Origin: Paenibacillus sp. YYML68
GTDB lineage: Bacteria > Bacillota > Bacilli > Paenibacillales > NBRC-103111
Direction of reading: 5' to 3'
Length of the DNA: 64,000 nt
NCBI RefSeq assembly: GCF_027923405.1
Contig: NZ_BQYI01000001.1
Location: 945,501 to 1,009,500 of the forward strand
The notes under the pieces are model-generated. The model was not told the origin of the DNA. It did not search any database and was given only the letters and a program-made list of their open reading frames with translations. Shown here piece after piece: positions 1 through 8,099 of this stretch (position 1 is its first letter; every line of letters starts with the position of its first letter). Made by a program: the position numbers and the translations under genes.

Positions 1-90
1 TTGTATACTAACAAGCCGGGACGACGGTATGAAGATCTGTTATTCGTCATGCAGCTGGGACAGGGGCCTGGGTATTCGTACACTGGTTAA
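1..90 (+). CDS. 3' end of a truncated gene (29 residues visible)
   Basis: The window opens inside a reading frame that runs from base 1 to a TAA stop at 88-90. The tail is polar, contains the pieces TNKPGRRYEDLL and GQGPGYSYTG, and has no recognisable domain. The next gene follows 112 bases later on the same strand. The start lies outside the window, so function cannot be assigned. The open frame is short enough that chance cannot be excluded. Confidence 0.4.
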   Translation: MYTNKPGRRYEDLLFVMQLGQGPGYSYTG

Positions 91-202
91 AAATGGACAT
101 ACCTGCTACGATACGGTTACTACTATTATGAGTGGGCAGCCTACATGAAGTTGATGAGGGGCGTTGCCGCGGACAACGCTTCACGAAGGGAGCAGGCGCT
201 CG

Positions 203-868
203 ATGAATCAAGCGGAGACGATTGCACTCGCACAGCGATATGCAAGAGAGGCACTCGGTCAAGACAGCAGCGGGCATGACTGGCACCACTCGGCTCGCGT
301 CGCTCGAACGGCGGTGCAGCTCGCTCAGCTGGAGCAAGCCGATTCGTATATCGCCGAGCTTGCGGCCTGGCTGCATGATGTAGCTGATGAGAAGCTGAAC
401 GAGAGCAAGGAAGCGGGACTGGCTAAGGTGGAGCGGTGGCTTCGTGACGTGTCGGGTGCTGCCGTCGAGGACAGTGCGCATGTGCTGCGCATTATTGCGA
501 ATATGTCGTACAACGGCGGTCATAGTCAGCCGCTCGATACGATGGAGGGCAAGGTCGTGCAGGATGCTGATCGGCTGGATGCGCTCGGTGCTGTTGGCAT
601 TGCGCGAACGTTCGCTTATTCCGGTTGGAAGGGTCAGCTCATCTATGATCCCGAGCTGTGCCCGCGTGAGCAGATGAGCGCAGCGGAATATCGGCAGCAG
701 CGGAGCACGGCGATTAACCATTTCTATGAGAAGCTGCTGAAGCTGAGGGATCTGCTGCATACGGAGTCGGCCCGCAGGCTGGCGGAGGAGCGTCATCAGT
801 TCATGCTGACGTATCTGGAGCAATTCGCACGGGAGACCGGAGCTGAGCTGCCTGATGTGCTGCGGTAG
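203..868 (+). CDS. HD-domain phosphohydrolase (YpgQ/YedJ-like)
   Basis: A 221-residue protein with the HD metal-binding signature: GHDWHHS near residue 25, WLHDVADEK near residue 57 and VVQDADRLDALG near residue 117. These supply the H...HD...D ligands of the HD superfamily. Soluble members of this size, such as B. subtilis YpgQ, hydrolyse nucleoside triphosphates or diphosphates with a divalent metal. The upstream in-frame ATG at 164 lacks a good ribosome site; the ATG at 203 has AAGGGAG about 10 bases ahead, so the shorter start is chosen. The gene appears to stand alone. The exact substrate is not visible from sequence. Confidence 0.85.
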   Translation: MNQAETIALAQRYAREALGQDSSGHDWHHSARVARTAVQLAQLEQADSYIAELAAWLHDVADEKLNESKEAGLAKVERWLRDVSGAAVEDSAHVLRIIANMSYNGGHSQPLDTMEGKVVQDADRLDALGAVGIARTFAYSGWKGQLIYDPELCPREQMSAAEYRQQRSTAINHFYEKLLKLRDLLHTESARRLAEERHQFMLTYLEQFARETGAELPDVLR

Positions 869-1198
869 CAGCAGTCCTATGCGCGGTAGCAACAGCCTTG
901 TGCTATGTAGGGTAGGGAACAGCACACGGTAGCTTCGCCAGTTACTTACGGCAGCGTCCTCCCCTTCCTTCCTCCTTCGGCTTCGATCGCGAGTTCGACA
1001 ATCGTGCGAATGGTGACGGATGGTGCTGTTCGTTATACGGCACGATTCGCGCTTATGTGAGGTGTTGCGCAGGCTGTCGGTTGCTGGAGAAGCTTGCCGT
1101 ATACGGGATGCTCGGCTACCCCTATAAATTGACATTGGATGACGAATATATAAGTAAGCACGTACAGCTTGTCTATTACATAAAGGGAGGAATCAACG
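869..1198 (+). other. Intergenic stretch with possible weak promoter
   Basis: There is no convincing gene in these 330 bases; the long minus-strand reading frame covering 47-1135 is a shadow of high G+C coding sequence. TTGACA at 1129-1134 is a perfect -35 hexamer, and an A+T-rich TATATAA follows at 1147-1153, but the 12-14 base spacing is too short for a standard sigma-A promoter. AAAGGGAGG just before 1199 is the ribosome site of the next gene. Confidence 0.35.
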
Positions 1199-1405
1199 AT
1201 GCAGCTGATGAATTGTGGAGGGTGCGGCAAGCTGCAGTTGGGACGAACGCAAGTATTATGTCAGGATTGCTTGAGAAGTCATATGGAGCTTGGCCGTCGT
1301 ATCCGCGATTTCATGAGCAGCCATCCGCGAGCCACTGTCATCGATATATGCAGGGAGATGGGCGTCTCGTTGCAGGTCGTCAATGAATATACGAAACGGG
1401 CATAG
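1199..1405 (+). CDS. Small zinc-ribbon/HTH protein, YvyF-like N-terminal type
   Basis: A 68-residue protein. A zinc-ribbon-like part (CGGCGKLQLG then CQDCL, residues 6-24) is followed by a helical part (about 30-68) with a helix-turn-helix look: ATVIDICREMGVSLQVVNEYTKR. This resembles the N-terminal region of the flagellar-operon protein YvyF, which has a zinc ribbon and a MerR-like helix. No flagellar gene is nearby, so the match is only structural. AAAGGGAGG lies 8 bases before the ATG. The stop codon sits inside the left arm of a terminator hairpin. It could be a small DNA-binding regulator. Confidence 0.6.
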   Translation: MQLMNCGGCGKLQLGRTQVLCQDCLRSHMELGRRIRDFMSSHPRATVIDICREMGVSLQVVNEYTKRA

Positions 1406-1433
1406 TCATCTCGAGCTGAGATGGCTATGCCCG
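1397..1433. terminator. Long hairpin terminator overlapping the stop codon
   Basis: A 16-base stem (1397-1412 with 1418-1433) with one G-T pair and a 5-base loop. The TAG stop of the zinc-ribbon gene (1403-1405) lies in the left arm. It sits between convergent genes and may serve both directions; the T-rich tail (ttgtcgtt) is modest. Confidence 0.7.
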
Positions 1434-1466
1434 TTGTCGTTCTAGGCGATGGCGTGCTGCGGGCGA

Positions 1467-2774
1467 TTACGGAGCAGGTGTGTCCACAGTGGAGGTGCCT
1501 GGGGTGACAGGCTGTCGCTTGATGCGGCCGAAGGCGAGCCATGCCGCAGCGAGCAGCGTTAAGGCTGCTGTGCCGGTAAGGGCGAGCCCCGCAGCGCCGT
1601 AGGCGGCAAGACTGGCAGCGGCGGCAAGCGGGCCTAGCGCTGCGCCGGTATCGAGGACGACCGTATAGGTCGTCATGTAGGCAACTGCCGAGCGTGAGGC
1701 GGCTTCGTCGGCGGCGAGCGCGTCGGTCAACGTCGTGAGCGCGGTGCCGGCCAGCATGAGGCCGAGCAGTGCCCCAAGCCACGCTGCGAACGGCAGCGGT
1801 GTGCTGAGCGCTGCGAAGCACACGGCAGCGGCAGCGAGCAGCAGTGTGTACAGCCCTAGGCGGTCGCCGTGTCGATCGGACACTCGGCCGATCCACGGGG
1901 AGAGGAAGGGCGACCATGCCCAGCGTGCGGCTTGCACGATGCCGGTGAGCGCGGCTGCTCCGAGGGACGCGCCGAGTAAGGCAGGCCAGTCGCCGACGGT
2001 AAGCCGGTGCGCAATCAACGGGCTGAGGCCGGACAGGACGACGCCGAAGAAGACGAAGCCGAGCATGAAGCCGGAGGCGAGCGTCAGCAGGCTGCGCGGC
2101 GAGCCAGACAGCCGCCGCGGGCGTCGGCTCGGGCTCGGCTCGGCTGGTGCAGCAGCGGAGTCCGTCTGCGCCGCAGGCTCCGCAGGTGCGGAGCCTCTAG
2201 GTACGAAGCGCCACGCGAGCGGAGTCGCCGCTGCCATGAGCACGGCGAAGGCGATGGCGATCGGCCGCACGCCGAGCACGTCGGCGAGCAGCCCGCCGGC
2301 CAGCATGCCGCCTAAGCTGCCAAGCCCCATCGTGCCGTTGTAGCGGCCGAGCAGCTGGCCGCGCTCTCCTTGCTCCGGTGCGTTGCCGAGGATGGCCAGA
2401 TAGCCGCCGATGCGCAGCAGCGACCAGGCGGCGCCCCACAGCAGCCGCGCGATCAGTAGCGGTAGGAACCCTTCGCAGACGCCGAACGTCAGCGTCGTTC
2501 CTGCTGCAAGCGCGACGGCGACCGTCATCCCTAGCCGCAGCGGGATGCGGCTGTACAGCCAGCCGATGCATGGCCCAAGCGGTAGACGGATGAGCCGATT
2601 GACGGAGAGCAGGATGCCGACCTGCCACAACGAGTCGAGGCCGAGCTGTGAGCCATAGAGCGGCAACACGATATACAGCATCGAATCGCCAAGAAGACAG
2701 ACAGCGGTGAGCCAGGCGATGGCTGTAGCTGTTTTTTGACTGGAATGCGGGCGGGGGGTGTCTGCTTGATGCAC
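1467..2774 (-). CDS. MFS transporter, probable efflux (SetA-like context)
   Basis: A 435-residue major facilitator with about 12 hydrophobic segments. The loop after helix 2 reads NRLIRLPLGPCIGWLYSR, a variant of the MFS signature. A hydrophilic Pro/Ala/Arg-rich central loop (about residues 197-223) separates the two six-helix halves. The start is GTG (2772-2774) with TAGGAG upstream. It is transcribed away from an SgrR-type regulator, the arrangement of the E. coli sugar-phosphate-stress locus where sgrR diverges from the sugar efflux gene setA. A sugar or small-metabolite efflux role is therefore inferred; the substrate is not readable from sequence. Confidence 0.85.
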   Translation of the reverse strand: MHQADTPRPHSSQKTATAIAWLTAVCLLGDSMLYIVLPLYGSQLGLDSLWQVGILLSVNRLIRLPLGPCIGWLYSRIPLRLGMTVAVALAAGTTLTFGVCEGFLPLLIARLLWGAAWSLLRIGGYLAILGNAPEQGERGQLLGRYNGTMGLGSLGGMLAGGLLADVLGVRPIAIAFAVLMAAATPLAWRFVPRGSAPAEPAAQTDSAAAPAEPSPSRRPRRLSGSPRSLLTLASGFMLGFVFFGVVLSGLSPLIAHRLTVGDWPALLGASLGAAALTGIVQAARWAWSPFLSPWIGRVSDRHGDRLGLYTLLLAAAAVCFAALSTPLPFAAWLGALLGLMLAGTALTTLTDALAADEAASRSAVAYMTTYTVVLDTGAALGPLAAAASLAAYGAAGLALTGTAALTLLAAAWLAFGRIKRQPVTPGTSTVDTPAP

Positions 2775-2816
2775 CAGAGGGATCAGCTCCTATCTTGGAA
2801 TTAAGCTCTATTGTAC

Positions 2817-2874
2817 GTGGTAAAAGGGGAATAAAAAGTGTAGAGTCATATTCAAATATTTCACCTTTTACCAC
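2817..2874. promoter_or_regulatory. Inverted repeat in divergent promoter, candidate SgrR-type operator
   Basis: GTGGTAAAAGGGGA at 2817-2830 and its inverted copy TCACCTTTTACCAC at 2861-2874 match at 13 of 14 positions. The arms are separated by 30 A+T-rich bases in the gap between the MFS gene and the SgrR-like gene. Position and symmetry suggest binding by the adjacent regulator to control both genes. The repeat is directly visible; the binding protein is inferred. Confidence 0.55.
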
Positions 2875-2901
2875 CAAACAGGGGCACAAGGGGGAGAGCG
2901 C

Positions 2902-4827
2902 ATGCGCTTGGAGCATTACTGGATCGAAATGAATAAGCGGTTCACCTCATTGGCAGAAGGGGAATGGATGCACGTCAGTCTCGAGGAGCTATCTGTGCAA
3001 TTGCATTGCACACCGCGCAATGTGAAGCTTGTCGTGAAGCGGATGGAGGAGAAGGGCTGGATCGAATGGCACCCCGGACAAGGCCGGGGGCGGCGCTCCC
3101 GTATGCGGCTCATGCTGCCGATGGAGAATGTCGTGCTCGTAGAGGCGGAGCGGCTGCTGGCGGAAGGCAAGTTTCAGGAATGCTTGACGCTGACGGAGGG
3201 GATGAGCTTAAGCTCGGCTGCACAGTCGCAGCTGGATACGCTGCTGCGGCAGGCGTTCGGATACCGGAGACTGGAGGCAGGCGAGGGTGAAGGCAGGAGC
3301 GTGCTGCGCTTTCCGTTCTACCGCACACCGGGCAGCTTGGACCCTGCATATACGACGCGGCGAACGGAGCTTCATCTTGTGCGTCAGCTGTTCGATACGC
3401 TGATCGTGTATGATCGTCAGCATGGAGGCTACATGCCGGGACTCGCTCATAGCTGGAGCGTGAGCGAGGATGGCTTATGCTGGACGCTCGACCTGCAGAA
3501 GCATGTTCGATTTCACGATGGCACGCTGTTCACCGCCGAGGATGCGGCTTATTCGTTAAGGCGGCTGATGTCAGGCAGCAGCGTCGCCTCACCCTACGCT
3601 TCGCTCTATAACGTCATCGCTGCCGTCGAGACGCAGGGCGCTTATCTGCTGCGACTGCGGCTGCGCGAGCCCGCGCCTTATATGCTCGCCCTGCTGGCAG
3701 CTGCGCCTGCGTCGATCGTGCCCGTCCATCGGGCAGCAGCAGCACCGTTCGCACTGCAGCCGATCGGCACGGGACCGTTCCGCATTAGCAGGCCGGACCC
3801 GCGCTGCGTGGCGCTGGATGCGAACCCGCATTACTACAATCGTCCGGCGCTGCTGGACCGGATCGAGCTGTGGCAGTGGCAGCCAATGCGACCGACTTCG
3901 GTAACGGGGACGGAGGCGAGCGTGACGTCGGGACGGCTTAACTTTCGCCATTATCGGCAGAGGGCTTCAGAGCGTCTGGACCAGCATTGGCAGGAGGGGG
4001 AGCGAATCGACCGCGGCTGTAAGTACGTGGTGCTGTGTAGAAATGGCGACGGACCGCTGGAGCAAGCTCGCGTTCGGGAGAGGATTCACCAGATTGTGCA
4101 CAGTGATGCGGCGGCTCGTCAGCTGGGCGATAACCGCGGGCCGCTCGCGACGTCGCTGATGATGTCGGATGAGGAAGGGGGCGCGGACCGGGCAGGCCGT
4201 GCCTTGTCCGAGGCTTGCCACACCGATGAGCATCAGCAGTCGCTTATGTCGCTGTCCGGTGAAGCTCATGCGGAGCGTCATTCGACAGCGTTCCACGGCA
4301 ATCGTGAGCATCTGCTTCCGCTGGCTCGTCCGCTTCGGCTATGCACGTATCGCGGGGCGGGCGATGTCGAGGACGCGCAGTGGTTATGTCGAGCGTTGAC
4401 GGAGGCGGGGCTAGCGGTGCATGTCGAATATGTCGACTACGAGCAGCTGTATAGGTCCGACGAGGTTGCGCTTCCAGCCTGTGACCTGCTGCTGCTCGAG
4501 CTGCCGGCGGCTGAGGATGATGAGTGGACGCTGCTGAGCATGCTGGCTAGTGAACGCTCGCCCATACGGCGCAGCCTGCCTAGAGAGCAGGATGAGGAGC
4601 TGCAGCAACGATTGAAGCAGGGACTGGCCGCCCCTACTCGCGAGGAGCGTCTTGCTGTGCTGCATGAGGTGGAGCGAATGCTGATCGCACAGCGCAGCCT
4701 CGTTCTATGGTACCGCTGGAGACAGATGGCGTCTTGGCCACCGGGGATGGAGGGCGTGGTGATCAATGACTTGGGCTGGGTCGAATACAAGCGGATGTGG
4801 ATGCGGGAGGATCGTTCTTTTACATAA
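2902..4827 (+). CDS. SgrR-family transcriptional regulator (HTH plus solute-binding domain)
   Basis: A 641-residue protein. The N-terminal winged helix-turn-helix (about residues 10-75) contains EELSVQLHCTPRNVKLVVKRMEEKGWIEW. From about residue 130 it continues as a family 5 extracellular solute-binding domain: RTPGSLDPAYTTRRTELHLVRQLFDTL, WTLDLQKHVRFHDGTLFTAEDAAYS and GTGPFRI are typical. There is no signal peptide, so the binding domain acts in the cytoplasm as a ligand sensor, as in E. coli SgrR. GGGGGAG precedes the ATG. The gene diverges from an MFS transporter across 127 bases holding an inverted repeat. Confidence 0.85.
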   Translation: MRLEHYWIEMNKRFTSLAEGEWMHVSLEELSVQLHCTPRNVKLVVKRMEEKGWIEWHPGQGRGRRSRMRLMLPMENVVLVEAERLLAEGKFQECLTLTEGMSLSSAAQSQLDTLLRQAFGYRRLEAGEGEGRSVLRFPFYRTPGSLDPAYTTRRTELHLVRQLFDTLIVYDRQHGGYMPGLAHSWSVSEDGLCWTLDLQKHVRFHDGTLFTAEDAAYSLRRLMSGSSVASPYASLYNVIAAVETQGAYLLRLRLREPAPYMLALLAAAPASIVPVHRAAAAPFALQPIGTGPFRISRPDPRCVALDANPHYYNRPALLDRIELWQWQPMRPTSVTGTEASVTSGRLNFRHYRQRASERLDQHWQEGERIDRGCKYVVLCRNGDGPLEQARVRERIHQIVHSDAAARQLGDNRGPLATSLMMSDEEGGADRAGRALSEACHTDEHQQSLMSLSGEAHAERHSTAFHGNREHLLPLARPLRLCTYRGAGDVEDAQWLCRALTEAGLAVHVEYVDYEQLYRSDEVALPACDLLLLELPAAEDDEWTLLSMLASERSPIRRSLPREQDEELQQRLKQGLAAPTREERLAVLHEVERMLIAQRSLVLWYRWRQMASWPPGMEGVVINDLGWVEYKRMWMREDRSFT

Positions 4828-4872
4828 TCTTAACCTGTAGTAAAGATCTGCTTAATATTCCCTCCTTATACT
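4819..4872 (+). promoter_or_regulatory. Pho-box-like hexamer array and -10 box
   Basis: Four hexamers occur at an exact 11-base period: TTTACA (4819-4824), TTAACC (4830-4835), TAAAGA (4841-4846) and TTAATA (4852-4857). Bacillus PhoP binds TT(A/C/T)ACA-type hexamers spaced by 4-6 bases, usually four in a row. A TATACT -10 box follows at 4867-4872, the position expected for PhoP-activated promoters, where the -35 is replaced by the box. The first repeat overlaps the end of the sgrR-like gene. The downstream gene is a secreted 5'-nucleotidase, a classical phosphate-starvation gene. Confidence 0.6.
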
Positions 4873-4912
4873 GATTGAGGACAAGCCTGAATCTTGGGAG
4901 GAGCATAACGAT

Positions 4913-6715
4913 ATGAGTATTAAGAACGTATGGGCACGAGGTCTCTTGACGCTTGCGATGGCGGCATCTGTCGTAACTCCAGTAGCAGCGGCGGAGCAAG
5001 CGGCCAGCAGCGCGACGAATACTGGAACGGGGTCTGGTAGCGTTACGGGATCGACCAGCATGAAGACGATTACTTTGTTTCATACGAATGACATTCATGG
5101 CCGTGTCGAATCGACCAAGGACAATATTGGCTATGCCGAGATGGCTGCTTGGGTGAACGATTACAGAAAGTCTCAGCCGAATACGCTGCTCATCGATGCG
5201 GGCGATACGTTCCACGGACAGACGATTGCGAACCTCGTGCGCGGGGAGAGCGTCGTGAATGTGATGAACGCAGCGGGCTATGATGTGATGGCTGCAGGCA
5301 ACCACGATTTCAACTACGGAACCCAGCGTCTCGTGGAGCTGAGCAAGCTGACGAAGTTCCCGGTGCTTAGCGCGAATGTGAAGACGGCTGACGGCAAGCG
5401 TCTCTTGGAGCCGTATATGATTAAGGAAGTCGACGGCGTGAAGCTCGGCATCTTCGGCTTGACGACACCGGAGACAGCTTACAAGACGCATCCGAAGAAC
5501 GTTGAGGGCATTACATTCGTAGACCCTGAGGCAGAGGCGAAGGCGATTGTCGCGGAGCTGAAGGATAAGGCAGACGTCATCATCGCGATCGCACACGTCG
5601 GCATGGACGAGTCGAGCGTAGATAAGAGTCTCGATATTGCGAAGGCGGTTCCTGAGATTGATGTCATCATCGACGGACATAGCCACACGGAGCTGCCGAC
5701 AGGCATGGTGGAGAATGGGGTGCTGATCGCGCAGGCCGGAGAGTATTTGAAGAATATCGGGCGTGTCGATCTGACGATTGAGAATGGCAAGGTCAAGTCC
5801 AAGACGGCAGCGCTTGTGATGAAGAAGGAGTTCACCGACAAGAAGATCGCGCCGGACCAAGCGGTACTGGATATCGTGAACGCGGTGAAGAAGGAGCAGG
5901 ACGCCGTGCTGAAGGAGGTCGTCGGTACGACAAGCGTGAAGCTGGTCGGCGATCGTGAGGTCGTGCGTGTCGGCGAGTCCAACCTCGGCAACCTGATTAC
6001 GGACGCGATGCTGAGCGAGACCGGCGCTGACGTGGCGCTGACGAATGGCGGAGGTATCCGTGCTTCCATCGAGGCAGGCTCGATTACGAAGGGACAAGTC
6101 ATTACCGTGCTTCCTTTCGGCAACTACATTCAGACGAAGAAGGTAACCGGCGCCGACCTGAAGGCAGCGCTCGAGCACGGCGTATCTGCTTATCCAGAGT
6201 CGCTGGGCGCCTTCCCGCACGTGAGCGGCATGACGTTCGAGTTCGATGCGGCTCAGCCGAAGGGGTCGCGTGTTACAGCGGTGCTCGTGAAGGGTCAGCC
6301 GCTTGATCTGAATAAGACGTACGTGCTGGCAACGAACGACTTCATGGCGGCAGGCGGCGATAATTATACGATGTTCAAATCGCAGCCGCTTCTGAACGAC
6401 TATTCCTCCCTCGAGGAGTCGCTCATCACGCATATCCGCAAGCTAGGCATGATCAACGCAGCAGTTGAAGGTCGCATCAAGGTGAAGGCTGCTCCTGCAG
6501 CAGCTGCTCAGCCAGCTGCTGGTTCGACTGCAGCACCTGCTGGAAGCATGACAGAAGCTGCGCCAGCCGTTGCTAAGGCATACATCGTCAAGTCCGGCGA
6601 TTCGCTGTGGAAGATTGCGAAGCTGAATAAGACGACGTGGCAGACGCTTCAGAAGCTGAACAAGCTGTCGAACCCGAACCTGATCTTCCCGGGTCAGCAG
6701 ATCGTTCTGCCTTAG
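4913..6715 (+). CDS. Secreted 5'-nucleotidase/cyclic phosphodiesterase with C-terminal LysM
   Basis: A 600-residue exported enzyme that releases phosphate from extracellular nucleotides. The signal peptide covers about residues 1-27 (cleavage near VAAAEQ). The metallophosphoesterase domain (about 47-280) shows HTNDIHGR, DAGDTFHGQ, GNHDFNYG and IDGHSHTE, which carry the two-metal ligands. The C-terminal nucleotidase domain (about 310-490) shows NLGNLITDAM, NGGGIRASI and NDFMAAGGDNY for substrate binding. An Ala/Pro-rich linker leads to a LysM domain (about 557-600, IVKSGDSLWKIAK to FPGQQIVLP) that should hold the enzyme on peptidoglycan. A Pho-box-like array lies upstream and a strong terminator downstream, so it is probably a phosphate-starvation gene transcribed alone. 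Confidence 0.92.
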   Translation: MSIKNVWARGLLTLAMAASVVTPVAAAEQAASSATNTGTGSGSVTGSTSMKTITLFHTNDIHGRVESTKDNIGYAEMAAWVNDYRKSQPNTLLIDAGDTFHGQTIANLVRGESVVNVMNAAGYDVMAAGNHDFNYGTQRLVELSKLTKFPVLSANVKTADGKRLLEPYMIKEVDGVKLGIFGLTTPETAYKTHPKNVEGITFVDPEAEAKAIVAELKDKADVIIAIAHVGMDESSVDKSLDIAKAVPEIDVIIDGHSHTELPTGMVENGVLIAQAGEYLKNIGRVDLTIENGKVKSKTAALVMKKEFTDKKIAPDQAVLDIVNAVKKEQDAVLKEVVGTTSVKLVGDREVVRVGESNLGNLITDAMLSETGADVALTNGGGIRASIEAGSITKGQVITVLPFGNYIQTKKVTGADLKAALEHGVSAYPESLGAFPHVSGMTFEFDAAQPKGSRVTAVLVKGQPLDLNKTYVLATNDFMAAGGDNYTMFKSQPLLNDYSSLEESLITHIRKLGMINAAVEGRIKVKAAPAAAAQPAAGSTAAPAGSMTEAAPAVAKAYIVKSGDSLWKIAKLNKTTWQTLQKLNKLSNPNLIFPGQQIVLP

Positions 6716-6740
6716 CTGGTTCGATTCATCAGATGATACG

Positions 6741-6784
6741 AAGCACCCCCGCATGTATCCGTATGGATACATGCGGGGGTGCTT
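6741..6784 (+). terminator. Strong terminator after the 5'-nucleotidase gene
   Basis: A perfect 20-base stem (6741-6760 with 6765-6784) with a four-base GTAT loop, ending in GCTTT and a short T-rich run. It lies 25 bases after the nucleotidase stop and also faces the end of the convergent membrane-protein gene. Confidence 0.9.
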
Positions 6785-6838
6785 TAACTTAGGGGGAAGC
6801 GGGTAGTGGTGGCGCCGTACTGCCCGGCTGCGCTCAGC

Positions 6839-7309
6839 CTAGGCGGAGTGGTCAGGCGGCCTCGGTTCCTTCGACTCGCTGAACAGCACCTCGGTCATCG
6901 TCTTCAGCTTCTCCATCACCTTGCCGTAGCCGAAGCCGACGAGGAAGGCGATGCCGATCTTAGCCTGAACGGTGGAGCCGGTCTGCAGCAGAAGAATACC
7001 GCTCTGGAACAGAATAATGGTCATCACCGCCGCTCCAGCACACGTGATCGGCCGCAGCAAGTAGTACAGCACCCACCGCTTGCTGAAGCGGTCGTAGAAC
7101 TCGTGGAACAGACGCAGCGCATACAGCGTGCCGCCAATCGCTCCTGCCAGTCCGTAGTACACATAAGGCTTAAAGCTGACGAGCGGAACGCCCAGCAGGT
7201 GCGTGATCGCCTCGCTCTTCACCAAGGCGCCGATCCAGAACGAGCCGACGAACCAGACGACTAAATAGACCGTGATCGTATGCTTCAGCCATGGAGGGGT
7301 GGAGGGCAT
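6839..7309 (-). CDS. Membrane protein of unknown function, about four helices
   Basis: A 156-residue hydrophobic protein with segments near residues 12-28, 45-60, 85-105 and 115-130, then a charged tail ending SESKEPRPPDHSA. The track start at 7369 adds 20 residues, but the ATG at 7309 has AAAGGGGA ahead of it and starts a better protein. No enzyme motif is visible. It is a single gene convergent with the 5'-nucleotidase. No function can be assigned. Confidence 0.7.
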   Translation of the reverse strand: MPSTPPWLKHTITVYLVVWFVGSFWIGALVKSEAITHLLGVPLVSFKPYVYYGLAGAIGGTLYALRLFHEFYDRFSKRWVLYYLLRPITCAGAAVMTIILFQSGILLLQTGSTVQAKIGIAFLVGFGYGKVMEKLKTMTEVLFSESKEPRPPDHSA

Positions 7310-7521
7310 GGTGAGTATCCCCTTTCTATTTCCGTACGTTCGCTGCTTGAGATGAACGGCTTGGAGCAAGCAGACGTCTTACTAGGTATATATGCACAGA
7401 CGTGCGAGGCTACAACTATCGGATGACTTGAATAGGAGAGGGAGTATGGCTGCACCAGTTAGCCCAGTTGCACGAACGTATTTGTATTCATATTCCTATA
7501 AATAAAGCAGGTGAGGCCTGA

Positions 7522-7881
7522 ATGTCTGAATCACTAGAAGAAAAGGTTGAACGGCTGGAACTATACGTACATTTATTGCGTGATATTGCACTCGAACCGG
7601 AACAATACCGACTCTGGGACTGGATTATTGTACATGGCTTAAATGGGGAGCAGTATAAGCAAATTAAAGCGATCTTAAAAAAGCACGTATTACTTCTTGG
7701 AAGCCTAAAAGATGGCGAAGAGCCTTCTTTTGAGGAGATTTCCAGCGAATTAATGAAGGTACTTTCCCCAAGTGAGTACCTTGCTAATGAAAGAGGAGTC
7801 ATGCAACTATTGAGAAACGCTGTTAAGATGACCCCATTTGAATCCTTGCAGTACTATCTCGACAAGAGCGAACAGGTATAG
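7522..7881 (+). CDS. DUF1878-like small cytoplasmic protein (YhaI-like)
   Basis: A 119-residue, mostly helical, charged protein. The start (ESLEEKVERLELYVHLLRDI) and overall size resemble the YhaI/DUF1878 family of Bacilli, whose role is unknown. It begins with ATG preceded by AGGTGAGG and ends just before a hairpin terminator, so it appears to be transcribed on its own. The coding sequence is more A+T-rich than its neighbours. Family assignment is by resemblance only. Confidence 0.6.
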   Translation: MSESLEEKVERLELYVHLLRDIALEPEQYRLWDWIIVHGLNGEQYKQIKAILKKHVLLLGSLKDGEEPSFEEISSELMKVLSPSEYLANERGVMQLLRNAVKMTPFESLQYYLDKSEQV

Positions 7882-7883
7882 AA

Positions 7884-7921
7884 ACACGAAAGGCTGCTTC
7901 ATGTGAGGCAGTCTTTCGTGT
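7884..7921 (+). terminator. Terminator after the DUF1878-like gene
   Basis: A 13-base stem (CACGAAAGGCTGC with GCAGTCTTTCGTG, one G-T pair) and a 10-base loop, just past the stop codon of the gene at 7522-7881. Confidence 0.75.
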
Positions 7922-8099
7922 GCTTATCAATTCATATCAATCATACACGTACTGTGGGGGAGGGGGGGATATTACGAAAACTTACTTTACTTTGGTAACG
8001 CATTAATGTATTATCTAGTTAATTGAACAGAGAGTGAGAACAGCTTAGATATCGCGTGTTCATCGTAATCGAATTGATCATCTAGGAGGCTCGGAAGCG

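Noticed and set aside
1129-1153. TTGACA plus TATATAA as a sigma-A promoter
   Set aside because: The spacing of 12-14 bases is too short for a standard promoter; kept only as a note in the intergenic entry.
4820-6433. Minus-strand open frame of 537 codons across the 5'-nucleotidase gene
   Set aside because: Antisense shadow of a well-supported enzyme gene; no ribosome site and no recognisable motif.
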